DNA of 64,000 nucleotides from Trichoplax sp. H2 (Eukaryota; Placozoa; Uniplacotomia; Trichoplacea), in NCBI GenBank assembly GCA_003344405.1, contig NOWV01000120.1:124001-188000 (forward strand), read 5' to 3'. Shown here piece after piece: positions 15,101 to 27,300 of the stretch (within the stretch, counting starts at the first letter, position 1; the number at the start of each line of letters is the position of its first letter). Both the position numbers and the translations under genes were made by a program. The notes under the pieces were generated by a model that was given only the letters and a program-made list of their open reading frames with translations, made no database searches and was not told the origin of the DNA.

Positions 15101-18100
15101 AAATGACGATATTTAATACATTTGGTTTAAGTCGCCTTCGCAGTGATATCTAACGCAGTGATAAACTTAACAAATTGCATTCTTTTCCTACTATAATGGC
15201 ATTTGGATATCTTACTAACAACTGCTTTGGCAAAACATCGTCACATCACTTCTGACAAACGCATGAATTGAAGTCTCATATTTAATTAATTATTTCTTGG
15301 TATGATTAGTTATGAAAAAAATTGTAAATTAGTAGCTGCTTGTTAATTCCGATGGAGATTATGTTTTCAAAGTTCTCTGACTGCTTGTTCTATACCATGC
15401 AAGTGTACACTGTACGGTGTACAGCATACCTTGTGCATATCTAGTTAAGTCATACAGTATGTGGCACTGCCTCAATTTTATACTCCGAATTCTAAAATAT
15501 TGGAAAGCCAATAAGCAATAAAAAATTGTGGCATTTTATTAGTCGATTACGAACGGAAGGCTAATAAAAAATCCTTGCTTGCAATGGAGGGGAATTTGAC
15601 GTTATGCTGAACATATTATTTTCGAGTTTTTAGTTTCTACATTTACGTATTACGACGCTGTGGCGGCTAATTAGTTTATTTCACTCGAGTATTGATTTAT
15701 TTTGAGCTTTAACTAACAAATGCAACTGTCCATTTCTATTTTCATATTCTTTGATAGGTTATTTAAATATGTCTATCAATGGAAAAGAGTAATTCGTTAC
15801 GAAAAATGCCAAAGAATACGGTTAAAATCTTCAAATTTTGATGGATATTGAGTTGAAATAATAGGAGAATATAGGTCATTGATTTAATATTTATCGATTG
15901 TTTAGATCTTACATCAAGCAAGATTTATTTCTAACCCAGTATACGTTGCAGCGAGCTGCCTTAACCATTCGTTCATGGTGCGAAGCTGCATCGAGTAGTC
16001 TTGATGGCCGTAGCAGCGATGATAGTGGTATCGTATTAGTAGTAGTAACTACAGATAGAACGCTATCATTGAATGAATTTATTCGTATCCAAACTCAGCA
16101 ACGACATCTTGCAGAAGAAAAACTAAAATTACTGTATGAAAACGTTGTCCAAATCGTTTCATCTGTTTGTCAGGTTATCCAAGCAGAATGATATGGTCAT
16201 GAATAATGAGTGATCATCATTTCATTATGATAGTAGCTTTGATATAAATCTTGTCATTGCGATCTTCACTGTAGCGATAAAGCAAACGTACTTATCATAC
16301 GTTATTTCTTATAGGAAATTTGTGAACATGAAGGAATTAATTTGAATTTTAAATTTGGTAGGTCAGACTTGTATAAAATGAAATTTTCTTTCATTACATG
16401 AATGGTTGCAATTTTCATTTTCGATAATTGGAATGATTTGAATATTTCTTATTGAAGATACGCTATCTTTTATTATCCTGTATTGCATGTTAAGTTAAAA
16501 AAAGTAAATTTCCTATCGCTGACTCTTGCAGATGCAGAAATTCGATCCGGTTCAAGTCAACAGAAGAAGAAATCCTTAGATCATGCAGCCATAGTACGAT
16601 GGCGAGCTGTTTTAGATCGTTTACGTAGCTTTCTCAAATATATTGATTACTTAATACTTGAACTATCGCGTCGAATTGTTATTGTTGCTATGCGCCTACT
16701 GCTAGCTGAATTTGTTGCATGTGCTAATGTAGACAGCGATCAAAAAGAATGGGCTGTCAAATATCTTAGCGATATGAGAAAGAAAACGAAATGGAGATCA
16801 CGTTTAATTAAAAATGAGAACGATCTATTATTAGGCACTGAAAAGCATAATGTTATCAACGACGGCGCTAAGGCCTTACTTAAGCTGGATTTAGTGATTA
16901 TTTTACCTGAAAAAGATGGTAATAACGGAAGCTCAACTAAAGGAACATCATCACTGGCTCGTTCTAAAGGTAAAAGTATTGAGATGTCCTATGGCAAACG
17001 GAAAAGTCTGGAAACATCCCTCTACAAGCGTTCGAGTGTGGATTATTCACAGTATCGTAAGATCCACTCCAATGAGTTAGCATCACCACGTCGTCAACGG
17101 ACAAGCATCCAGCTCTCACCAAATAAGCGATCTAGTGGTGAAATTGCTTCACACAGTAAACGATCAAGTATCGAGCTAAATCAGTATCCACGAACTAATG
17201 TAGAACTGCTCCAACAGAAAAGGACAAGTGTGGAGTCGTTGCAAGGTACCAGGACTAACCGATTAAATGCTCCACGAAAGTCTATCATTGTAGGCATGAA
17301 TGATCAGCCAAGCAATCATAAAGGTCGCAAGAAATCGGTAGCATTTACTGCTGCGCCGGTTACATATCAATATCCTAATCAGATTATTATGGAACCGTTA
17401 GCATTCGATCATTTAACTGAGGACGAAGAAGATGTTACAGTAAGTCGTCCTTATATAGAAGAAGGAGGGATTTATATCTATATTTTGATTACATCTCACT
17501 TACTATTATTTTATTAAATAATTGATTTCAAGTAGTATTAGTTACAGTTTATATATTATCAGATTTCTCCGATGCTAATACTATCCGCTTTAATTTACTA
17601 TCTAGGATGGTTCTATAATAGCTTTTCAACCTGACAGACAAGATTTTCGACAAAAAATGCAGGATATTATTGGGAATATTGAAAAATGCGTCCTCCATCT
17701 CCCCTCCTTATTAAAGCAAGCTTGTCTACATAAATATTGGTCGACCGAAAAGTATTACATTAAATTATCTATTGACAAAAGTACGTCAAAGTGTAGCAGC
17801 TGTATATTAAAATTGATTTAATGTTAATATTGATGCAGAAAGAAGAGTAATTTTTAAATTTAACTCTTACTTGGGTATATAACAGTAAATTTGATATCAA
17901 TACTAATTACAATATTAAAATAGATGAAGGTCAATCCGATACTGAAAAACGATACCCTTGGCCTGATATCCATTTTATTTTCGGCGATGACAATATTTAT
18001 AATGCGTCATTGCGTAAAATTTTTGTATTACTAAAAGAAGCTATTGAAGATGTTGCCATGTATTGTAAGGTACTACGAATAGTAAACCTTAAAGCAATTA

Positions 18101-18322
18101 AATTACGATACTGAGATTCGAAGAAATTTATGCTACTCGCATAATTATCGTGCTTATGGTGGAGCTGATCTGTTTAAATTCTCTTCTTGAACGTCTTTTA
18201 GGAATATGATCATTTTTGTGAAATGGTCGATTCCTGTGGTCAAATTGATGTTAATAATTCCATGGCGCAGCATGAATGGTCAACAGATGAATTTCAAGAG
18301 ATCTTACAACAGCATACAGAAC
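12178..18322 (+). other. Dynein N-terminal tail exons
   Basis: About eleven exons make the tail that would bind intermediate/light chains and the docking site. Readable pieces include [19 protein letters not shown] (14546-14648), [20 protein letters not shown] (15759-15821), [19 protein letters not shown] (from 15905) and a large exon, about 16495-17437, with [20 protein letters not shown]. Splice phases agree from exon to exon, except that the acceptor of the large exon is ambiguous: AG sites before 16495 and at about 16530 are both possible, and only the first keeps phase. The large exon ends in the basic/Ser repeat described separately. Confidence 0.75.
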
Positions 18323-21300
18323 AGGTACCTTTACATTAAAAAATCGATAAAAAAAATTCTGAATAAATATCATTCTGCGTATTATAATATAATCATTCAG
18401 AATTGGAATTTTCGGTTGGAGTATTTCTTAATTTTCCGCTTGGTGTAATCGATATTTGCGACAAATTTGCAGTATGCTAACTCAACACTTTGCATGACAT
18501 ATACCATCTACTATGCTGTATTATATCTCAATAAGCTGGATGCAGATATAATAACATAAGTAGGCAGTCAAGAAGCCATATGACATGATTTATCTACTAC
18601 GTATATGGTATTTGATGTGTACTTTCTGTAATTACATATTGTTCTAGTTATTTCCTGTATTTCACAAGGGTAAATTTACTGCTTATTCATTAGGAAGTAA
18701 GGTTAACGTACGCATAGACACAGAACACTTTCATTAATATGCAAATCTATCTATCTTGAGAATTTAGTATTGCATTTTCTGTAGCAGTTGTACTCAAAAT
18801 AAATTTTAGCCAGTTTTTGTAGCCCCTTGGCAAGATATCTATTGCAACCATGCTACAGCTTTTATAGTTAGCGATTATACTGAGTTAGTAATAACCTTAC
18901 CTTCAGGTATCTTCGATGAAGTCCATTATTCGGTCATATCGTCTTGGTCTTCTAGAAGTGGATACTACTTTATTTCGAAATACGATTCTGCCATTTCCGG
19001 AAAAAATTCTTAAAGATATTTATCAACATTTACCAACAATTGCAAGCAAGAAGAACACCGAACTCATAACAACAATTAAGGTATTAAGGGTATCATTTTT
19101 GTATAATTAGCCGTTGGCACCTTATTGCTAAATGGTATCGATTTATAAATGGATAGATATCCCTACTAAATAAAAAGTTTATAGCTTATGACATGTTTTA
19201 ACTTTTTTCAACTGCCAATTATTGCAGACTGCTTCCAAAAAATTAGATAAATATCCAGAATCGGTAGAAGAATTTGTCGAGCATTTATCATTCTTAGCAT
19301 TGATGCTACGACAATTACCATCTCTAGAAAAGGAATTCACTGTGGTTACAAAGCTATTTACCCTAATTCGAGATTTCGATATTGTCATGGAAGGCGAAGA
19401 ATTAGCACTGTACCAAACATTAATGCCGACGTTTACCCATCTAAAAGTAATAATATTTATTAAATTTTAAAGAGAATGTAAAATTGTTGGTATGATGTTG
19501 TAATGGTAATATCGTTTCTCTTCATGCAGTCTGTCATAATACAATGTGAAGCTAAACGAGATGAAAACATTCAAAAGTTCACCAATGATCTTGAATATTT
19601 GGTCGATGATTTAAAGCAACAACTCTATGTCTTAAAACAGGATATTCGAGTATCATTATTACTGGACGCTGATACCATTAGTATTGTTGCATTAGGAAAA
19701 ATTCACGAACTGACTGATCGCGTTGATGCTCTAGTTGAAAAGGCTCATGACTATTCTTCATATCAAGATCAATTTGGTGCAGCTCTATCAGCTGCTACAA
19801 AGAGAAGAGCGTTACTTGAGTAAGTTCTAATTTCTATTACCGTTGGTTATTGCTGTAATCCAGTATTTATGATTATTTATCCTTATATATGCGTAAGCTA
19901 CAATTTCTTGGATTATGTATAGTACTTGCTTAAGCATCATCAATACGTATAATACTATCAATCTAGTATTTAGCCAATTTTTAACCATCTTGGCTGCGTT
20001 GCATTTATCCAATTTTAGGCAAGGTATCATTGATGGTAGTACTACCGTGAATAGCGCGTTGTCATTACAGAGTGAAATTGGCGAAGTTCAACGTGATTTA
20101 TCCCTTCGTCGCATGCTTTGGGAATCGATGGATGAGTGGGATAAATTATATGTTCAATTAATTAAGAGTGAACTCGAGTCTCTCGACGTTGAAGGACTGC
20201 AGAAAACTGTAAATCGCTTTGCGCAAACTGTCTTTTTATTAGACAAAGGTGAATATCAATGCAAAATTAGTGTTATAATATGATAGATGCGGCTGAAATC
20301 GGTATATGCTCACTTAATCATGGATATAAAGAATTTAGCATAAAGTAATTTGACGCATTTCAAAAATTTCAATATTATTTCTTAATTCATATAGGTTTAC
20401 CTGTCAATAATATTTTACCGACTTTAAAAGAAAAAGTGTTACGATTTCGGGAAGTCATGCCGATTATATCTAGTTTGAAAAATGAATCGCTAAAACAGCG
20501 GCATTGGACTACTATACAACGTATTCTAGGACCACAAATTAGAACGAAAGGGTTTACGCTTGGGGAGTTGCTTACACTACAGGTTGTATCTAAGTCTAGA
20601 CAGATGATTATATTCTTGAATTTAAAACCTTGTTTAAAATGTTATTATTTAATATCACTAATATTTCATACAAAATGCAATTTAGATTGTATATATTAAT
20701 ATAATATTTATGTTTTAATTGAAGATCATGGATCATCGAGATGAAATTATTGATGTATCAACCCAAGCCGTTAATGAAAGCATTCTTGAATCTATGTTAC
20801 ATAAGGTATATACAGCGGTACAATCAATATTTATAATCATGAGTATTCATTTTGCGATGAACTGACATTAAGCAAGAGAGTCCATTCAGTTATTTAACGC
20901 TTTCATTCCATGAATTGTTGCTTGTGGCTAGATGATTGATTCCTGGTTAAGTACCGATTTTACATTGGTTCCTCATACGAATGGGACTTTTATTATTGGT
21001 GCTGCCGATGATATCTTTACTTTGTTAGATGAAAGTCAAGTCACGTTGGCTACTATTAAGGGTTCTCGATATGTCGAGCCTATTAAGGTAGAAATTTTTT
21101 TTCCTGCTCAATTTTAGAAGACTTCTGATCTTTTCTGATTTAAGATTTTACTATTGATTTCTGATAGAATACTATGGAAGAGTGGGATAAAAAATTAGAT
21201 ATATTTACTGAAACATTTGAAGAATGGTTAATCTGTCAAAGGAAATGGCTATATCTGGAAAATATTTTTGCAACCGCCGATATACAACGGTAGTAAATTA

Positions 21301-24300
21301 TTTTATATCTTAATTCTGAAAGGTTCATATTTGATATCAAATGCATAGTGCTATAAAGTCTGTTTAATTCAATTCTGAATGGGCCATAGGCAATTACCAG
21401 TTGAGAATAAATTGTTCTCCCAAGTTGATAAGTCATGGCGTGATATCATGCGACATACCCACGAAAGGCCAAATGCAATGAGATCAGCAACAGCTGCGGG
21501 TACTGTACTAAATTGCGCTGAGATTAGTTTTGCTTAACGCAATTTCGTAGTCTAATATCTAATTGTAGCTAAGATCAGTTTATAACGCGATCTTATAATC
21601 TAAAGTTAAATTAGACACTAACGTGATCATTTCTTATTAGGTGTACTAGAAATACTTCAAGCTGGTCATTCGCACTTGGATAAGATCTTTAAATGTTTAG
21701 AGGTGATTTATATTGGTTTGCAGTAATATACTTAGACAAAATATGTGTAATTAAATCGATGTAACAAAGATATTACTATAGAAGAAAATGTAGAATAGTA
21801 CTACCGTAGATTAGACATTTACAGTGGTTTACGATAAATTTATTAGCCTTAGTTAAAATTTGAACTATCATTTCATATTCTAGTCTTATAAATCTTAGAG
21901 TATTGGGTACAATGATTATAATTTTATAAATGCAGGCAACTAAGTTAAAATGAGTTGTAAAATGTATAAATGGATTATAAAAAGTATTAATAGAATAGAC
22001 TTGAAGCATGGTATGTAAAACTTAATTTAGGATCTGCAATTTACTAAAGATTAGAATTATTATTCTCAGGATTATCTTGAAACGAAACGCCTTGTCTGTC
22101 CAAGATTTTACTTTTTAAGTAATGAAGAGTTGTTGGACGTTATATCCAATTCTAAAAATCCCAAAGCTATTCAGGTATTTAATATGAATATATTATTTAA
22201 AATTAAAATAAAAACAAACGGATTATTTATTTGTTGTTTGTAATGTTTTAATTATTCTTCTTGTTAGCCTCACTTATCAAAATGCTTTAGCAACGTTAAG
22301 CAACTTATGCTGGATAAAGAAGCTGATATTGGTTCAGTATCAATAATCGCTATGATATCTTCGGAATACGAGACTGTTAAATTGATAAAGTACGAATGTT
22401 TTTGTCTTATTTAATAATACTTAGTAAGCGCATTAAGCTGGCAAAAATATATTTCTTAAAATTGTAGATCTATAGCAACCGTTGGAAATGTTGAGAATTG
22501 GCTTGCTTCAATTGAAACGGCGATGTTTGATACCCTTCGAATGTAAACTTGCTACATCTAGTCACTTTAGTCTAAATTAGATTAGAATGAAGGAATACTG
22601 GATAGTTTTTCCTTATCATGGCATATATATCATTATTAATGGAGAGTCATTATTTCTAGGGAATTGAACGATGGTATCAGGACTTGGAATAATCTTGAGA
22701 AAACAGCATGGTTTGAGAAAAATTTTGGCCAAATTATTCTCACTACTGTAAGTCTTCTTGATTACAGTAATAAACAATATATAGGTATATCGTAAAGATA
22801 TCATCAGAACACCAGTAATATGCAACGTACTATCTAGCCAATCCTTAGCCATTGCATATTCATGAAAGCTTTATTTAAATTCTGTTAAAGCTGTCCGAAA
22901 CTTAAAACAAATTTTCTTATAAAGTATAGTAAACTTATATCAGTACCATGATTCCCTATGTGTACTCCAGCTACTATATTGCTACAAAATATACAGCTTG
23001 CTATCCAGCCTTTAGTATTTATTACGTTAGTTGGAAATATGATAAAATGATAGTTTACGTGTATGAGTGCGTGTAGGCACAGTCTTACTAGACATTCTAT
23101 GGTAGCTACTTTATGAATTTCTTTATAATTACCATTTGGGTGTAAGGTGCACTGTAACTTGATGCGAATTTAAATAATGAAGCATAAGATTGCGGATAAT
23201 TGTATTACTATATGGTCGGACTGATATTTGAGCCAACCTACAGCGCTATATTACGAATTGTCTTTTAGATAGATCGCTAACGCTGCTATTTCAAACTTTA
23301 CAGACACAAATCATGTTTTGCAAGCATGTTACGTCATCTTTACTGGAAAAAAACCATGGAAATTCCTTAAAGAATCTTCGAGAAGATTTGATTAGTGATT
23401 TAAACAGACAAGCCGACTTGGCTCATCGACCCTTGCCTTTACACAAATATGAGAGTTTGGTTGCGTTGATGACAATTAGCGTGCATAATCGTGATATTGT
23501 TGCTAAATTAATCGACTCTGAAGTGAGTAACCCTGATGATTTCGAGTGGGATAGGTAAATTGGAACTCTATAATTCAGTTAATTCAATATACGTGTTTAC
23601 ATTATTTAGTATTTTTTAAACCATTTAATACCTTCTTGCTACGATAGACAACTACGCTACGAATGGGATGATCTTAATAAATCATGCGATGTGAACCAGT
23701 CTGGTAGTCATTTCGAATATGGATATGAATATTTAGGATGCTCTAGCCGGCTTGTCATTACCCCACTAACAGATAGATGTTATCTAACGTTGACGGGAGC
23801 TTTAAAACTAAATCTCGGTGGATCTCCTGCTGGACCAGCAGGTACTGGCAAAACGGAGACGATTAAAGACTTAGCCAAGGTATATTTATGCACTCTAATT
23901 CACCTATAGATTAATTAATTAGGTTATGGAGTATAAGACTCTTTCTAGTTCACATATAAGCTGGTATTAGAGAATTTAAGTACCAATGTATTTTATAGCA
24001 TCTTCGTTATAAGAGCATAATGTTATTATAATTAATCGCATTCTGTTATTCTGATTCTTTGATTATGTTAACTTATTTAGTAAGGTATTTGTGAATAATT
24101 TAATCAATTTCCTGATATACTTAGGCAATGGGAAAGTACTGTGTTGCGTTCAACTGCTCCGAAGGTGTTGATTTTAAAGTATGTATAGACGTAATATAAG
24201 CCGATAGACCATGTGTATAATTTCATATTACCTAGTTTAATTCTAAGCACACCCCATGAAATAATTCTATAACTACAATGGGATATGTGCATAGAAGACA

Positions 24301-27300
24301 CAATATGTCCATCTAGTATATCTAATTTTGAAAAAAAGATTAAGATATCGATATTTATACAGGTCATCGGAAAATTTTTATCCGGATTAGCGCAGTCAGG
24401 TTCTTGGTGCTGCTTTGATGAATTTAATAGAATCGACGTGGAAGTATTATCTGTTGTAGCGCAGCAAATGCACACCATTAAATCGGCTAAAGATAGAATG
24501 GCTACTAGGTTAGTACAGTACCTTACGGAAGGAAATAGATAGATCATTAATTTCACATTATATAATCAAGTAAGGTCTTGACTACTGTAAATATATATAG
24601 CAACTTTGTCGAAGAAGTAATTTATAGATATTCTATTATTCATTTTCTACAGATTCGTTTTTGAAGGGTATGACATCAAACTTATAAAATCTTGTGGCGT
24701 ATTCATAACTATGAATCCAGGGTTTGTATAGCAATTAGTGATATTATATTAATGAAATGATTAAGATAAATTCGCTATCTTAAAGTTAGAAGGAATAAGA
24801 TGTTTGTAAGTTAAAAATGATTCTGATTTTTAGCTACGCGGGGAGGGTTGAATTACCAGACAATGTCAAGTCTCTATTTCGTCCTGTAGCGATGATGATA
24901 CCTGATTATGCTATGATCGCAGAAATTATACTATTTGCTGGTGGCTTTACGGAGGCCGCAGCATTATCGTATAAAATAGTTAATTTATACCAACTAGCCA
25001 GCAAGCAATTATCACAACAGGTAAAATTGAAGATAGCGTAAGGAAAGAATAAAATGTTAGCTCTCCTTTTTATTTAAATTGTGCAAATAGTTGTGGTTAA
25101 ATTATGGTTTTGATTTTTAATAGGATCATTATGATTTCGGGTTAAGAGCTATAAAGTCTGTTTTAGTTACTGCTGCACAGCTGAAGAGAAGCTGCAAGTA
25201 ATGTCAAAGAATTAAAAATTTTATAAAGTTAATATAGTATCGCATAAACTCGTTTAAGAAATTTTAAGTTGTACGCTTGGAAGAATGTATATTGAAGATG
25301 GTCTATACGAGGGACGAATAAGATAAACCAATCGTATGATTTTCTTGATTCAACAGGCACGAAGAAAATATATCTCGGAAGCAACATGAATTAGAAATTC
25401 TTGCTCAAGCCATTCAAAATGCCAATCTTCCTAAATTTATAGTTGATGACATTGTCATCTTTGAAAGGATCATGGATGATGTCTTTCCTAATATTAGGTC
25501 TATTACGTTGACAGATCGCGCTTTACAGGTAATAACCAAGTAAAAATTTAATCTATAGAATCTGATGATTTTAAATTCGAAGTACTGCGATAACAACTTT
25601 TGCCCTTTAACGCTACGGGATATTAAAAAAAGTGCCTTGAAATTCTTGGTTATGATCTATTTTAGTATGGCATATGTGTTGCTATGAGGGAAGATTTTCT
25701 AGTTCAAGACATAGGCCAAATAAGAAAAATATCGCAGTTGTATGAAACACTTTTAGTACGCCATGGTGTCATGATTATTGGACCTACTGGCGGTGGCAAA
25801 TCGGTAGCGTATACTATATTAGCGAAGGCGTTATTTTATCTTCCTATCATTCGTCGCTATCTAGAAGAGAATGGCAAAATTGATGACGAAGAAGTTGCAG
25901 CAGAGATCGAGGGGGTATGTTTTGCAAGCTTAATATGTTATAATGTAGTGATAAACTTTTTAACGTATAATTATACTAAGCTCATATTACTAAGTTTTTG
26001 TACACTACAAATAGGTTACAAGTGCTAATTTTAGTATCCGGACATGTCAATGATTTATTCATTACTTGTATTTTGTTGCAACCTATAATATCCAATATAT
26101 ATATATATATATATAATTATTAGGGAGGTTATAACATTCGAAGATTTTTCTAGACGGTCATTATTTTTTAAAATTATTTTAGGGTACTTTTGGTAGGCGA
26201 CCTAATGTTCAAATAACGCGTCTAAATCCGAAATGCGTTAGCCTTGGCGAATTGTATGGTGCAATTGATGATAACACTATGGAATGGACTGATGGCATTT
26301 TAGCTCACATTACTCGCCGATATGCAAAAGAAGCAGCTCCTGCGGATCCAGTCATTTATGGAATATCACCAGGTGTGATAACAAGGATGAATTCTCCACA
26401 TGATGAACCAGACACTACAGCTGAAGATGATGTAGAAAGTAATACTTGTCAAGCATGGCATACATAAAATATCGAATGGTAATATTAACAACTGCAATTA
26501 ATTGACGAAACTGCCATGTATTTTTGTACATTTAGATCAGACTAATTCATCGCAAGAAGAAGAAGAAGAGACAGAAAATGATGAACAGCCTATTATTGAA
26601 GAAAATGAGCAAGTTGAAGTCGAGGCAAATGTTGAACCGATAGAATTTAAAATGTGGCGATGGATTGTATTAGATGGTCCTGTAGATCCTTTATGGATTG
26701 AAAATCTTAACACAGTTTTGGATGATACGAAAATGTTATGCTTGGCAAATGGAGAAAGAATTGGACTAAGTATGAAAGGAACGATTTTTAGTCAGATTTC
26801 AATACAATAATTAAGTTTGTTGTTTCATGTGATTTCTACATAAAACGATTTTCAGTTAAATTTTAATGCATTAAAATTTGATATTGCATGCAATAGCTAC
26901 TATTCAATTAGGTGATGGAATGATAAAGAAACGATTTTAGTTAGATTTGATATTGCATGCATTAATTATCAACTTTTTAATTGTATGATGGCATGAGAAA
27001 GAAACGATTTTAGTTCGATTTTAATGCATTTAATAAGTTTAGCGTTCAATATAATATCTACTATTCTATTAGGTGATGGAATGAGACTGTTATTTGAAGC
27101 AAGCGATTTAAAACAGGCTTCTCCGGCTACAGTCAGCCGATGCGGTATGGTTTATATGGACCCTAAGGAGCTAGGATGGAGACCTTATGTGCGGCATTGG
27201 ATAGGAACAGTTCCCAAGGCTGTATGTCATTATGGCATAAGTTAACTGAATCATTTTGTATTTACTTATCTTCGCTTATGAAGGTAGTACGTTCTGAGAT

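Noticed and set aside
24104-24556. 150-residue minus-strand ORF
   Set aside because: It lies antisense to the dynein AAA1 exons, which carry unmistakable motor motifs and fitting splice sites on the plus strand.
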